A DNA stretch of 35,033 bases from Synechococcus sp. AG-670-B23 (GCA_003209165.1 QCSL01000023.1:1-35033), one strand, 5' to 3'. Positions 15,812 through 25,261 are shown, counted from the first letter of the stretch. The notes: a model not told the origin generated them from the sequence alone. Translations and numbers: made by a program.

Positions 15812-16083
15812 AATCTTCTATCAGAAATATTTCCAAGAATGTAACTGGATATAGTGTTCCACAAAGCCAAGGAAACAGCAGCTACAAATAATAAAGGCCA
15901 ATATTGGGGAACACGAATCAACAAACCTAAAATGATTAGTAGAGAGCCAACACTATCAGACACTGTAAGAGTGTGCAATTTGTAGAAAATTGAATGTTCG
16001 CGATTGAGGATGGGGAAAGTACCCCATGTCCAAAAGAACAGACCGATCAACAGTGTTGTATATGAAACAAATGAAGTAGTCAT
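15808..16083 (-). CDS. mrpG: MrpG, Na+/H+ antiporter subunit
   Basis: 91 residues with three membrane helices, the usual size. The pattern LLIGLFFWTWGTFPIL, then FYKLHTLTVSDSVGSLLIILGLLI fits the MnhG/MrpG family (the LHT-x4-D-x-x-G core is the family mark). A small subunit needed for assembly of the Mrp complex. It starts four bases after the stop of mrpF and overlaps the following gene. Confidence 0.82.
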   Translation of the reverse strand: MTTSFVSYTTLLIGLFFWTWGTFPILNREHSIFYKLHTLTVSDSVGSLLIILGLLIRVPQYWPLLFVAAVSLALWNTISSYILGNISDRRL

Positions 16084-16086
16084 GAT

Positions 16087-16368
16087 TTAAATCCTCATCT
16101 CCAGCAAAGAAAGAATGAGCATTCCAGCATCCCCAACAATGAGAATAAAAGCGCCAATGCAAGCAATCATCCAATCTCCTCTGAATACACCACTAACAAG
16201 TATAATCAATGCCAATTTGTTCCCAAAGCTTGATGCATATGCAATACGCTCTGTTGTTTCTTTTGACCTAGATATAGCGATAACAGGTATTAAGCTGACT
16301 AACAACATAAGGTATATGATTATATATTGAATACCTTCGAGGTGATCAACTTTAATTGTTTCTGTCAT
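16087..16368 (-). CDS. mrpF: MrpF, Na+/H+ antiporter subunit
   Basis: 93 residues with three hydrophobic helices (about 13-32, 50-64, 67-87). It matches MnhF/MrpF by size, topology and position between E and G; the TTERIAYASSFGNKLALIILV stretch corresponds to the family's DRIxAxDxxG region, in a diverged form. MrpF is a core small subunit of Mrp antiporters. Its start overlaps the stop of mrpE by four bases. Confidence 0.72.
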   Translation of the reverse strand: MTETIKVDHLEGIQYIIIYLMLLVSLIPVIAISRSKETTERIAYASSFGNKLALIILVSGVFRGDWMIACIGAFILIVGDAGMLILSLLEMRI

Positions 16369-16802
16369 TTCGAATCTACCTCGTTTTCATTGTTAACAGT
16401 CGATGATGAAAAGACAGTATGAACTCTCCATGTTTCACTATCTTCAAGTCCTGTGACCAACGTCATAGGGGTGAATGTCATTCTGAACAGATCTAGAAAT
16501 TTCGAGAATCTTGACCCACTTTTTGCTCTTGAAGTAAGCTTCTGTTTAGTAAAACCATCTATAGGATCTGAAATAAATATCAACTGAAAACTCTCCTTAA
16601 TCATATCAAATGGAAGGCGTAGAGTGAGTAAAGTCTCACGAATCAAAGGGTATAGCTTAAGTTTCCTAAAATCACCAAAAGGTATTAACAAACAAATTGC
16701 GATTCCAATTAAAATATTGGTTAGCTCAAAGCTCGCAGTTACTAAGCACCAAAAAGTCATACGGAATAAAAGAATTAAACAAAGCCTAAAAAAGTTAGTC
16801 AT
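16365..16802 (-). CDS. mrpE: MrpE, Na+/H+ antiporter subunit
   Basis: 145 residues. The N-terminal half is membrane-spanning (FFRLCLILLFRMTFWCLVTASFELTNILIGIAICLLIPFGDF) and the C-terminal half is a soluble cytoplasmic domain, ending in TPMTLVTGLEDSETWRVHTV. That layout, and the conserved P-x-T-L-V stretch near the end, are typical for MrpE. Its start overlaps the mrpD stop by one base (TAATG). Confidence 0.8.
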   Translation of the reverse strand: MTNFFRLCLILLFRMTFWCLVTASFELTNILIGIAICLLIPFGDFRKLKLYPLIRETLLTLRLPFDMIKESFQLIFISDPIDGFTKQKLTSRAKSGSRFSKFLDLFRMTFTPMTLVTGLEDSETWRVHTVFSSSTVNNENEVDSK

Positions 16803-18328
16803 TAGATTTTAAAATAAAGAAGATTTGCAAGTAATAGTGCAGCCACCAGAAAAGGTGCACCCACAAGATCGAGTGTTCTCGTTACAGGCTTGACAAAGTC
16901 ATCAGCCTGTATGCCAACAACAGAAACAAATAGAATGCCACCTAATATGGCAGATACAACTGCAGTCTGTATTGATTCAATTGTAAAGAAACTAGGATAT
17001 GTAAACGAAGAAGCGACAAGTAGTAGGGTGGACAATATTAGAATATAGTTTTTAGGTGATAACAATATTTCTTCTACAGTAACTATGAGGTTGAAACTAT
17101 TTGACTGAATTCTACTTCTCCTTTTCACAAACACATTAATTCTGTCAAATATAAGACGTGCATACACAGTTGATGTGAGTAGCGAAGCGGTTGTATATAT
17201 CAGTTTTGCTTCAAATGGAAGATCGTACTTAACCCAATTTTTTGTGACAAAACCGGCCAAGAAAGGGAATCCCATTATAGACAAACTAGAAAAGACAAAT
17301 ACAGTTACTCTCATCAATTCGTGTGGAGACTCCCGCAAACTTGATTTTGATTGGTGGCTTACAGATAGATCCGCTGAAATTTTATCTTCGTCGTGAAGTG
17401 TAGAGAATAGTAAAGCTTTACAAATGCCATGCTGCATAGCATAAATACATCCATAAGTAGGAGACAAAATTGCAATACCTAGTTGAGAGACAGAACTCCA
17501 TCCAAGAGCCCTACCGCTTTCACGCTCAAAGACTGCATAAATTGCGGCAACTACTCCACTAATTACGCCTATCACAATCATGGAGTCACTTATAGGTGTG
17601 AGAATCTGACTCATACGAGCTATGGGAGCGATTCCAGCACAGGTAACGCAACCCGAAAGTATCGCGGATGATTGGCAGTTCGCATGGGAATAAATGTTAG
17701 GTACCCATAGCCCACAAAGAAAAACTCCAGATTTAGTCAGCAAACCGGCAATAATTAGGCAGAGTGCTGTATTTGGAGCTCTAACTAAATCCTCGAGCAA
17801 GAAACTACCAGTAAATGTGAATGCTTGTACAACACCGATTAAGAAAATAAGCATAGCTAAGCCGCCCCCAATCAAATATTGAAATGAATTAAAAAGCGAC
17901 TTTTTATCATTGCGATCAGCGATAAGCAAAAAGGCGCAGAATCCAAGTAGTTCCAATGATATGAACAAGCTGACCAAATCAACAGTAGTGAAAGATATGA
18001 ATAATGCCGTAAGCAACACTAAACATATCTGGTAGAAGTAATGAGAAAAACGATTAGCAAAAAGACCAAAAACGATGAGCAGTGTGACAGAACTTCCAAA
18101 AATGAGTGGGAAACTATACGAATCTACTGAAAATTGAATCCCACCTTCACCCACTAAGGTAAATGCGTATGTGAAATCACCTCCTAATACACTCAAGCTT
18201 GCTGTTGCAAAGCCAAGAAGGCTAAGAATGCCCAAAGGAAAAATAATTTCAGGAAATACGCAACCCAAAAATCCAAGTAATGCTGGCAGGAATATAAGTG
18301 CAGGTAAAATAATTTGCAGATCAATCAT
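16802..18328 (-). CDS. mrpD: MrpD, proton-pumping NuoN/L-like antiporter subunit
   Basis: 508 residues with about fourteen hydrophobic helices, the usual length. It is the ion-translocating subunit, related to complex I NuoL/M/N. Ionisable residues placed as in the family are Glu126 (FISLELLGF), Lys199 (LLTKSGVFLCGLWVPNIYSHA) with His215, and His300 and Lys304 (QHGICKALLFSTLHD). The HA-x-x-x-SSAILSG stretch at 215-225 is a family signature. This is the only NuoL/N-like protein in the cluster, whereas Mrp systems usually carry two. A full partner may be encoded elsewhere. AT-rich (23 of 60 bases G or C in the line at 17821). Start overlaps the mrpC stop by four bases. Confidence 0.9.
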   Translation of the reverse strand: MIDLQIILPALIFLPALLGFLGCVFPEIIFPLGILSLLGFATASLSVLGGDFTYAFTLVGEGGIQFSVDSYSFPLIFGSSVTLLIVFGLFANRFSHYFYQICLVLLTALFISFTTVDLVSLFISLELLGFCAFLLIADRNDKKSLFNSFQYLIGGGLAMLIFLIGVVQAFTFTGSFLLEDLVRAPNTALCLIIAGLLTKSGVFLCGLWVPNIYSHANCQSSAILSGCVTCAGIAPIARMSQILTPISDSMIVIGVISGVVAAIYAVFERESGRALGWSSVSQLGIAILSPTYGCIYAMQHGICKALLFSTLHDEDKISADLSVSHQSKSSLRESPHELMRVTVFVFSSLSIMGFPFLAGFVTKNWVKYDLPFEAKLIYTTASLLTSTVYARLIFDRINVFVKRRSRIQSNSFNLIVTVEEILLSPKNYILILSTLLLVASSFTYPSFFTIESIQTAVVSAILGGILFVSVVGIQADDFVKPVTRTLDLVGAPFLVAALLLANLLYFKI

Positions 18329-18669
18329 TTTTCAAGATCCCGATATCGAAGCATGGGCGATTTTCTACCAAGCCGAAGGGCAATTGCACAAAGTAACGCC
18401 TGAGTGGCAAATCCAATAACAATCGCTGTCAAAATGATGGCTTGAGGATAAGGATCGGAATATGAGCTATATCGTTCAATCGACACAATGGGGGTTTGAT
18501 ACCCCACTGATGCAGCGGTAATCACAAAAATGCTTATAGTAGCCGTATCTATAACATCAAGTGACAACAAGGAACGTAATATTGACTTTGAATTGAGCAA
18601 GCCAAAACATCCAATAATCATCAATAAGATTATTGGCATTAATCTTATTTTTTCCAGGGTTAATTCCAT
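18325..18669 (-). CDS. mrpC: MrpC, NuoK-like antiporter subunit; first gene of the operon
   Basis: 114 residues with three helices, the NuoK/MrpC size. The DPYPQAIILTAIVIGFATQALL stretch (about 72-93) is the MrpC signature (DPLPQALILTAIVIGFA in relatives). It lies in the membrane domain next to MrpD and probably helps form its proton channel. The ATG at 18669 is only about 22 bases below the -10 of a good promoter and has no ribosome-binding motif in front, so the message may be nearly leaderless. Confidence 0.88.
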   Translation of the reverse strand: MELTLEKIRLMPIILLMIIGCFGLLNSKSILRSLLSLDVIDTATISIFVITAASVGYQTPIVSIERYSSYSDPYPQAIILTAIVIGFATQALLCAIALRLGRKSPMLRYRDLEK

Positions 18670-18690
18670 AAAGTTGTCAGTTCTTCATCA

Positions 18691-18718
18691 TAATATCAAG
18701 TTCAGCAACTACGTCAAG
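18691..18718 (-). promoter_or_regulatory. Strong sigma70-type promoter of the Mrp/ComA operon
   Basis: On the minus strand, TTGACG at 18718-18713 and TATTAT at 18696-18691 are separated by 16 bases. Each hexamer matches the consensus in five of six positions. Transcription would begin near 18684, about 15 bases before the mrpC ATG. It lies back to back with the putative ruvA promoter, so both share about 120 bases of intergenic DNA. Confidence 0.7.
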
Positions 18719-18738
18719 CTAATGAAATAATTTGCGGC

Positions 18739-18768
18739 TTGCGGACTAGGTTGTGCTTCAACTATAGT
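18739..18768 (+). promoter_or_regulatory. Possible ruvA promoter
   Basis: TTGCGG at 18739-18744 and TATAGT at 18763-18768, spaced 18 bases. The -10 matches five of six positions and the -35 three or four. It stands about 20 bases upstream of the ruvA ATG, which has an AAGAGG motif 13 bases before it. No LexA-type GTAC palindrome is visible, so SOS control of ruvA is not indicated. Confidence 0.45.
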
Positions 18769-18788
18769 TAAGAGGTTGTTGAATTTCC

Positions 18789-19433
18789 ATGATTGGCTGG
18801 CTTGAGGGTGTAATTGTATACAAACTTGAACGAGGCAGCCGAAATCACATTACTTTGAATTGCAACGGTGTTGGTTATGAAATCCAATTAACAAGACGTA
18901 AATGGCAAGCGTTTAACTCTGGGCAAAATGTTCAAATTTGGGTGCATCAAGCCATTAACGCCGACAGTTGGCAACTGTTCGGTTTTAGTTCCACTCATGA
19001 GCGAGATATTTTCAGGGAACTGATCAGAGTCAGTGGTGTCGGAGCCCAAGCTGGTCTGGCCCTGATGCAGGAATGCGAGCCCCAAGAGCTTGTCGAAGCG
19101 ATCAGTAACGGTGATCTCCGCCGACTCTGCAAAGCAAAAGGCATTGGCAAACGCACTGCGGAGCGCCTGGCGGTGGAGCTCAGGGCCTCCATTGCGGCAT
19201 TTGCCGGCGTGGACCCCGCGCCTTCGCTAGCGGAAGGGGTCAGTTCAGGACGAATGCCGGAGAGTGGGGCCGACGTGGAAGCAACCCTCTCAATGCTGGG
19301 GTATGACGATCTCGAAATTCGTCGCGCCATCCGTGCGATCTCCGAGGGTTCGGAAGGTCCCCCACCGCCAGGAGACGACCAGGACGCTTGGCTACGGGGC
19401 TGCCTCCAATGGTTGAGTCGCCAATCTGCTTAA
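18789..19433 (+). CDS. ruvA: Holliday junction branch-migration protein RuvA
   Basis: 214 residues. RuvA tetramers bind four-way DNA junctions and load the RuvB motor. The N-terminal OB-fold begins MIGWLEGVI and includes GVGYEIQLT. Two helix-hairpin-helix motifs follow: [19 protein letters not shown] and [19 protein letters not shown]. The small C-terminal domain ([22 protein letters not shown]) contacts RuvB. Base composition changes sharply within the gene: 20 of 60 bases G or C in the line at 18841, 32 of 60 at 19081 and 41 of 60 at 19201. The 5' third looks like the neighbouring island, the 3' part like the core genome. Confidence 0.96.
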   Translation: MIGWLEGVIVYKLERGSRNHITLNCNGVGYEIQLTRRKWQAFNSGQNVQIWVHQAINADSWQLFGFSSTHERDIFRELIRVSGVGAQAGLALMQECEPQELVEAISNGDLRRLCKAKGIGKRTAERLAVELRASIAAFAGVDPAPSLAEGVSSGRMPESGADVEATLSMLGYDDLEIRRAIRAISEGSEGPPPPGDDQDAWLRGCLQWLSRQSA

Positions 19434-19492
19434 GCCGTCCCTTGCGAAGGTAAGATGGTTGTTTGCACTGACAGGGCTGCTGCCCCCCGCGC

Positions 19493-19762
19493 ATGTCGCT
19501 TGATACCACCGAGAAGCAACAGCTGATCAACACCCACCAGACCCACGGCACCGACACCGGCTCAGCCGAGGTCCAGGTGGCCATGCTGAGTGAGCGGATC
19601 AACCGTCTCAGCAGCCACCTGCAAACCAACATCCACGACTTCTCCTCTCGCCAGGGGTTGCTCAAGATGATTGGGCGACGCAAGCGCCTGCTGAGCTACA
19701 TGCGCAGCAAGAGCGAGCAGCGTTACGCCGACACAATCGCCAAACTGGGCATCCGCGGCTGA
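19493..19762 (+). CDS. rpsO: 30S ribosomal protein S15
   Basis: 89 residues, the exact usual length. Begins [39 protein letters not shown] (family features: the GS-x-E-x-Q and the ERI core) and includes [23 protein letters not shown], the helices that bind the central domain of 16S rRNA. S15 is a primary binder in 30S assembly. The PAM68-like gene follows 12 bases later. Confidence 0.97.
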   Translation: MSLDTTEKQQLINTHQTHGTDTGSAEVQVAMLSERINRLSSHLQTNIHDFSSRQGLLKMIGRRKRLLSYMRSKSEQRYADTIAKLGIRG

Positions 19763-19774
19763 TCGAATTGCCCC

Positions 19775-20188
19775 ATGGCTAAGCAACGCAATGCCCTTCC
19801 CTTTGAGCCCAAAGGGTCTGGAAAGGTAAGCAAGCTTGCTTCAGGGGCGCCTCGACAGGAAGCCATTCCTAGCTACGTGGCCAATCGAATGGCACGCCGT
19901 GTGGCAGTGTTCGCAGGACTCCCTTCCATTGCTGGGATGGGGGTTTTTGTTGGCAGTTATTTCGTTGTCACCCGTGGCATTGTCGACATCGCTCCTGTAC
20001 TGACGCTTACAGGCTCCGGTATGTTCTTCCTCTTGGGCCTGGTTGGCCTCAGCATTGGCGTGTTGACAGCCAGCTGGGATCCCAAACCAGGATCCCTGCT
20101 GGGCTTTGAGAATTTCAAGCCGAACGTCCAGCGGATGAAGGAGTCAATTCGGGCCCAAAAGCAGCAACAAAAGGAATTGAAGTCCTGA
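19775..20188 (+). CDS. PAM68-family protein (DUF3464)
   Basis: 137 residues. Basic N-terminus (MAKQRNALPFEPKG), a short conserved region (AIPSYVANRMARRVAVFAGLPS), then two membrane helices (about 44-66 and 73-97) and a GVLTASWDPKPGSLLGFENFKPN signature before a basic helical tail. This is the layout of PAM68, which helps photosystem II assembly and chlorophyll insertion into CP47 in plants and cyanobacteria, in the thylakoid membrane. Its presence is one of the clearest signs of an oxygenic phototroph in the window. It is downstream of rpsO and probably co-transcribed. Confidence 0.9.
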   Translation: MAKQRNALPFEPKGSGKVSKLASGAPRQEAIPSYVANRMARRVAVFAGLPSIAGMGVFVGSYFVVTRGIVDIAPVLTLTGSGMFFLLGLVGLSIGVLTASWDPKPGSLLGFENFKPNVQRMKESIRAQKQQQKELKS

Positions 20189-20211
20189 TCGAAAGTTCCC
20201 TGATTTCCTGA

Positions 20212-23200
20212 TCAGGAGAGCACTAGACGTTTGCTACTGCGGGCTTCAAAAGCCTGAGTGCGAAGCGCCTCGATCGCTGTATCAACGTCTTTGACGCAGA
20301 ACTGGGAGCCGAGTCGCACGTAGCGAACGATGTTTCCTTGACGCACCTCAGCAACGACAGGCACCTTGACGCCCAACTCATCCCGTTCGGGGCGATGTTG
20401 GTTCAAGCATTCCCGCAGCTTGTGCTGAATGGCGATGTCGCTCGCCTGATCGGAGGGGATCTGAATAAGCAAGAGATTGAGCTCATCAACTGCCCGGCAG
20501 TCGTCAATGATCAGCTGCACGCGCTCGTCACGCCGATCCACCCCAGCCCAAACCAACAAGCGAGCTTCAGCCATCAGATGATCTGCGAGGCGGGCGTAGC
20601 TTTTGGGGAAGACCACAGCTTCGCAACTTCCGGTGAGGTCCTCAAGCTGAAGAATGGCCATGCGATCGCCCTTGCGCGTGGTCACCTGACGCATTTCAGC
20701 CACCATCGCAATGGCACTCACCTTGACTTTGTCCGGCTGCTCTGCAAGGGAGCCCAGACCGATGGGCGCCAGCAACTTCGACGAGGGCGTGAGCTGCTTG
20801 AGAGGATGATCTGAAAGGTAGAAGCCCACCAGATCTTTTTCAAGACGAAGCTTTTCGGTGGGGAGGTAATCTGGAACAGGTGCAGCCTTGGGAGCATGGC
20901 TGAGATCTGCCGGCCCATCAGCATCGGCTGCAGGAGTCATCAAATCAAAGAGATTGCCCTGGCCACTGTCACGGTCTTTGGCCCGTGAGGAGGCCCAGTC
21001 GAGCAGCAGATCAAGATCAGCCATCAACTGAGCGCGGTTGGCCTGCAGGTCCATGGCATCCAGGGCGCCGCAGTGAATCAATGACTCCAGGCCACGGCGG
21101 TTGAGCACCGATGACGGGATTCGGTCACACAGATCCGCCAAGGAACGGAAGGGTCCATCGCTGTCGCGAGCGGCCATCAATTGACGAATCGCACCATCAC
21201 CAAGGTTGCGAACAGCGGAGAGTCCGAACAAGATCCGATCGCCATTGGGGGTGAAATCGGTCAGCGAAGCGTTCACATCTGGGGGCATCACCTCAATCCC
21301 CATCGCATTGCAGTTGGAGATGTAGCGCTGCACCTTGTCGGCGGCTCCGGCATTCACCGTTAGCAGGGCCGCCATGTAGGCCACCGGGTAGTGCGCTTTC
21401 AGATAAGCCGTCTGATACGTGACGGCGCCATAGGCCGTGGAGTGGCTCTTGTTGAAGCAGTATTCAGCGAAGAGAACCATCTGATCGAACAACTCGTCGG
21501 CAACCTTTTCATCAACTCCACGCTCTCCGGCACCCTGGACAAAGATGCCGCGATGCTTCTGCATCTCGGACACTTTTTTCTTGCCCATCGCCCGTCTGAG
21601 CAGGTCCGCCTGACCCAGGGAGTAGCCGGCCAGATCCTGTGCGATCCGCATGATCTGTTCCTGATACACCATGATCCCGTAGGTCTCCGACAGAATCGGC
21701 TCCAAAATCGTGTGGGCGAAATCAATCGCCTCGCGGCCGTGCTTGCGGTTGATGAATTTGGGAATCAATCCAGCGTCAAGGGGACCCGGCCGGTAGAGGG
21801 CCAAGATCGAAGAGATGTCTTCAAGCGATGACGGCTTGAGATCACGCACGATCTGCCGCATTCCGCTGGATTCCAACTGGAAGATTCCCTCAAGATCGCC
21901 TCGCGCAAGGAGAGCAAAGGTCTCTTCATCCTCCGGTGGCAGTTTGTCGGGATCGACACGGGTTCCACTGCTCACCTCCACCAACTCAAGGGTCTTTTCG
22001 ATCATCGTGAGGTTCTTCAACCCCAGGAAATCCATCTTCAACAGCCCCATGGATTCCACGTCTTCCATGAAGTACTGCGTGATCACCTGACCGTCGTTGT
22101 TGCGCTGCAACGGCACCAGTTCATCGAGGGGGTCTGCGGCGATGACCACACCAGCCGCATGGACGCCAAAGGTTTTGTTGGTGCCTTCCATCCGCATCGC
22201 CATGTCCACCCAACGCTTCACCGTTGGATCCGCCTCGTACTTATCGCGAAACTCAGGATTCGGTGATTCCTCACCGATCATCGCCTTGAGCTTGGCGGGC
22301 TTGCCGCGAACCACCGGAATCAGCTTCGCCAGACGGTCGGCTTCGCCGTAGGGAATATCGAGCACCCGGGCCACATCCTTCAAAACCGCCTTGGAGGTCA
22401 TCCGGTTGAAGGTGATGATCTGCGCCACCTTGTCTTCGCCGTAGCGCTTTGTGACGTAGTCGATCACCTCACCACGACGCTCGATGCAGAAGTCGGTGTC
22501 GATATCAGGCATCGACCTGCGTTCCGGATTGAGGAAGCGCTCGAACAGGAGGCAATTGGTGATCGGATCGATGTTGGTGATCCCAAGGCAGTAAGCAACA
22601 AGCGACCCTGCTGCAGAACCCCGGCCAGGGCCGACGGGAATGTTCTGTTCCCGCGCAAAACGGATGTAATCCCAGACCACCAGGAAGTAGGTGGGGAATC
22701 CCATCTGCTCCATGATTTTGAGCTCATGGCCCATACGCTCGGCGTAGTCCTCGGGCAAGGGAGCGTCCAGGCTGAGCTCGAGCCGATCCCGCAACCCTTG
22801 CTCAGTCACCTCCCTCAGGTAGCTGACGGGGGTATGCCCCTTGGGGATGGAGAAGCGAGGCATTTGATAGCGCCCAAGGATGTCGTAAGGCTCAACCTTC
22901 TCAGCCACCTTTACGGTGTTGGAGATCGCTTCTTGAACCACCTCGGGCTCGAGGTGATCTCCGAAGAGAAGGCCCATCTCCTCTTCGGTTTTGATGTATT
23001 CGGTACCGGTGTAGCGCAGGCGCTTCTCATCGGTGATCAGCTTGCCGGTGAGTACGCAGAGCAACGCGTCGTGGGCTTCAACGTCCTGCTTGCTCAGGTA
23101 GTGGGCATCGTTGGTCGCAACTATCTGGATGCCGAGTTCCTTGGCAATTTTGACGATCTCAACGTTGACGATCCGATCTTCCGGGGATCCGTGGTCTTGG

Positions 23201-23730
23201 ATCTCAAGATAGTAGTCGTCGCCGAAGACCTCCTGGTACCAAGCCGCCACCTTGCGTGCCACATCGGGGCGACCACGCAAAATCGCCTGAGCGATCTCGC
23301 CACCGAGACAGGCCGTGGCGATGATCAGGCCTTCGCTGTATTTCTTCAGCAGCTCCTTGTCGATGCAGGCGCGGGAGAAGATCCCGCGTCCCCTCATTCC
23401 CCGGAGGTGACTGATGCTAGTGAGCTTCACCAGGTTGCGGTAGCCGGTGGCGTTTTTCGCCAACACCACCAGGTGGTATCGCTTCTCTTTCTTGGGTTGC
23501 GGGTCGTCGATGGACCCGTTGATCACGTACATCTCATTGCCGATGATCGGCTTGAGATCCGTGCCCTGACAAAGCTTCAGCAGCTCAATCGCGCCATACA
23601 TCACGCCGTGATCGGTCAGGGCAATGGCAGGCATGCCCAGCTGCTTCGCCCGCTCCACCATGGCCGGCAGCTGCGAAGCGCCGTCAAGAAGGCTGTAGTC
23701 GCTGTGGTTGTGGAGGGGGACGAATGCCAT
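20212..23730 (-). CDS. dnaE: DNA polymerase III alpha subunit DnaE
   Basis: 1172 residues. The replicative polymerase. The N-terminal PHP domain starts [16 protein letters not shown]. The C-family palm carries MPDIDTDF (about 405-412) among its acidic ligands, and the segment [19 protein letters not shown]. An OB-fold region lies near the C-terminus ([31 protein letters not shown]). In many cyanobacteria dnaE is split by an intein after the Tyr of FAEY, with Cys-Phe-Asn next; here [11 protein letters not shown] is continuous (junction at 21459/21460), so the site is empty. Start at the ATG at 23730 fits the [13 protein letters not shown] beginning. Confidence 0.98.
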   Translation of the reverse strand: MAFVPLHNHSDYSLLDGASQLPAMVERAKQLGMPAIALTDHGVMYGAIELLKLCQGTDLKPIIGNEMYVINGSIDDPQPKKEKRYHLVVLAKNATGYRNLVKLTSISHLRGMRGRGIFSRACIDKELLKKYSEGLIIATACLGGEIAQAILRGRPDVARKVAAWYQEVFGDDYYLEIQDHGSPEDRIVNVEIVKIAKELGIQIVATNDAHYLSKQDVEAHDALLCVLTGKLITDEKRLRYTGTEYIKTEEEMGLLFGDHLEPEVVQEAISNTVKVAEKVEPYDILGRYQMPRFSIPKGHTPVSYLREVTEQGLRDRLELSLDAPLPEDYAERMGHELKIMEQMGFPTYFLVVWDYIRFAREQNIPVGPGRGSAAGSLVAYCLGITNIDPITNCLLFERFLNPERRSMPDIDTDFCIERRGEVIDYVTKRYGEDKVAQIITFNRMTSKAVLKDVARVLDIPYGEADRLAKLIPVVRGKPAKLKAMIGEESPNPEFRDKYEADPTVKRWVDMAMRMEGTNKTFGVHAAGVVIAADPLDELVPLQRNNDGQVITQYFMEDVESMGLLKMDFLGLKNLTMIEKTLELVEVSSGTRVDPDKLPPEDEETFALLARGDLEGIFQLESSGMRQIVRDLKPSSLEDISSILALYRPGPLDAGLIPKFINRKHGREAIDFAHTILEPILSETYGIMVYQEQIMRIAQDLAGYSLGQADLLRRAMGKKKVSEMQKHRGIFVQGAGERGVDEKVADELFDQMVLFAEYCFNKSHSTAYGAVTYQTAYLKAHYPVAYMAALLTVNAGAADKVQRYISNCNAMGIEVMPPDVNASLTDFTPNGDRILFGLSAVRNLGDGAIRQLMAARDSDGPFRSLADLCDRIPSSVLNRRGLESLIHCGALDAMDLQANRAQLMADLDLLLDWASSRAKDRDSGQGNLFDLMTPAADADGPADLSHAPKAAPVPDYLPTEKLRLEKDLVGFYLSDHPLKQLTPSSKLLAPIGLGSLAEQPDKVKVSAIAMVAEMRQVTTRKGDRMAILQLEDLTGSCEAVVFPKSYARLADHLMAEARLLVWAGVDRRDERVQLIIDDCRAVDELNLLLIQIPSDQASDIAIQHKLRECLNQHRPERDELGVKVPVVAEVRQGNIVRYVRLGSQFCVKDVDTAIEALRTQAFEARSSKRLVLS

Positions 23731-23773
23731 GGGATTAGACTAAGACCCAACGCAAGATCCAGCGTTTAAGGGG

Positions 23774-23798
23774 AACACAACCCCCCACATGTGGAGGG
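23774..23798 (-). terminator. Possible gatA terminator
   Basis: On the minus strand, 23798-23781 can fold into a seven-base-pair hairpin with one G-U pair around a CATG loop, followed by a TTGTGTT run (23780-23774). It starts just three bases after the gatA stop. It is a weak terminator by its poor T-tract, but well placed. Confidence 0.4.
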
Positions 23799-23800
23799 AA

Positions 23801-25261
23801 TTAGGGGACCAAGGTGGCTTCCGGCCGCGAAGCGAACACATTCGCCGCCTGCTCGTACTGGTGCGCCACCTGAAGCAGTCGCGGTTCATCCAGCACATTG
23901 CCGATTAGCTGCATCCCGATCGGCAAACCCGCATTACTGAAGCCGCAGGGAACACTGATGGCTGGCAACCCAGCCAGGTTGACCGGAATCGTCAACAGGT
24001 CGGCGAGATACATGGCCAGAGGGTCATCGGCGTGGGCACCAGCCTTGAAAGCCGTGGACGGTGCTGTTGGCGTAAGCAGCACATCAACACTCTTAAAGGC
24101 AGCATCAAAGTCGCGCCGGATCAGGGTGCGCACCTGTTGAGCCTTTTTGTAATAGGCATCGACGTATCCGGCTGAAAGGGCATAGGTACCGATCAGGATC
24201 CGCCGTTGCACCTCTGCGCCAAAGCCCTCAGCACGGCTTCGCGCCGTCATCGCGGCAAGGCTCTCGGCGTCTTTGGCACGAAAGCCGTATTTGACACCGT
24301 CGTATCGCGCTAAATTGGCCGAGGCTTCCGACGGCGCGATCACGTAGTAGGTGGCGATACCATCATTAAATCGGGGGCAGCTCACCACCACCAGTTCAGC
24401 GCCGAGAGCCTCCAGCTGAGCAGCTGAAGCCTGCACCGATGCCTTCACTTCAGCATCAAGACCTTCAGCATCGAAGCACTCTTTGATCACCCCCACCTTG
24501 AGCCCCTTTATGGGTTGGTTGAGGCCTGCGCTGAAGTCTGGAATCACCGCATCCAGACAGGTGGAATCACGGGGGTCAGGCCCTGCGATCACCTGAAGCA
24601 TTTCAGCCACATCAGCAACGCTGCCGGCAAAGGGACCCACTTGATCCAAGGAACTGGCGAAGGCCACGAGCCCCCAACGGCTGACCCGGCCGTAGGTGGG
24701 CTTAAGGCCCACCACGCCACAGAACGAAGCGGGTTGGCGAATTGAGCCACCGGTGTCAGAACCAAGCGAAGCGACGCAACTGCCAGCGGCGACGGCCGCA
24801 GCACTGCCTCCGGAGCTTCCACCCGGCACATGGGCGGTGTTCCAGGGGTTCTGTGTGGCGCCAAAGGCCGACGTTTCCGTTGAGCCGCCCATGGCGAACT
24901 CATCGAGGTTCGTCTTTCCAACCAACACACCTCCGGCCTTCCAAAGCCGCTCAGTCACCGTGGATTCGTAGGGCGGTACGAACTGCTCGAGCATGCGGCT
25001 GGAGCAGGTGGTGCGGACACCTTTGGTGCAGAGGTTGTCCTTGATCGCCAGGGGCAATCCAGCCAGAGGGCCCAGGCTCTCCCCAGCCGCCCGGGCTTCA
25101 TCGATGCGGGACGCCTCAGCACGTGCCTTCTCTGCCGTGACTTCAACAAAAGCGTTCAGCGAGGGCTCAGAACTTTCGAGCCTCTTGAGGTGTTGATCGA
25201 CGAGCTCCCGGGAGGAAATCTCGCCGCTTTGCAGTTGCTGACGCCACGCGCTGATCGTCAT
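23801..25261 (-). CDS. gatA: Glutamyl-tRNA(Gln) amidotransferase subunit A
   Basis: 486 residues from the ATG at 25261 ([21 protein letters not shown]); the frame is open up to 25417 but that is Ser/Pro-rich and not family-like. GatA is the amidase that frees ammonia from glutamine, so that GatB can turn Glu-tRNA(Gln) into Gln-tRNA(Gln). The Ser-cisSer-Lys triad is visible: [10 protein letters not shown] (Lys), [14 protein letters not shown] (cis-Ser) and [16 protein letters not shown] (nucleophile Ser). Located between the DUF1816 gene and dnaE, all on the minus strand. gatB and gatC are not in the window. Confidence 0.96.
   Translation of the reverse strand: MTISAWRQQLQSGEISSRELVDQHLKRLESSEPSLNAFVEVTAEKARAEASRIDEARAAGESLGPLAGLPLAIKDNLCTKGVRTTCSSRMLEQFVPPYESTVTERLWKAGGVLVGKTNLDEFAMGGSTETSAFGATQNPWNTAHVPGGSSGGSAAAVAAGSCVASLGSDTGGSIRQPASFCGVVGLKPTYGRVSRWGLVAFASSLDQVGPFAGSVADVAEMLQVIAGPDPRDSTCLDAVIPDFSAGLNQPIKGLKVGVIKECFDAEGLDAEVKASVQASAAQLEALGAELVVVSCPRFNDGIATYYVIAPSEASANLARYDGVKYGFRAKDAESLAAMTARSRAEGFGAEVQRRILIGTYALSAGYVDAYYKKAQQVRTLIRRDFDAAFKSVDVLLTPTAPSTAFKAGAHADDPLAMYLADLLTIPVNLAGLPAISVPCGFSNAGLPIGMQLIGNVLDEPRLLQVAHQYEQAANVFASRPEATLVP

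Noticed and set aside
14547-18669. Complex I (NDH-1) gene cluster
   Set aside because: NuoK- and NuoN-like genes occur, but E, F and G subunits and the MrpB/MbhD domains are specific to Mrp antiporters, and no NDH-specific subunit is present.
10259-18669. Prophage or integrative element
   Set aside because: No integrase, phage structural gene, transposase, tRNA fragment or long terminal repeat at the edges.
18739-18788. LexA box at ruvA
   Set aside because: No GTAC-type palindrome is present, so SOS control is not supported here.
20186-20216. Palindrome CCTGATCAGG between the PAM68 and dnaE genes
   Set aside because: A ten-base palindrome at convergent stop codons without a T-run on either strand; could be chance.
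22726-23769. Plus-strand frame of 347 residues over dnaE
   Set aside because: Opposite a fully conserved dnaE; His/Val-rich product of antisense codons with no motif.
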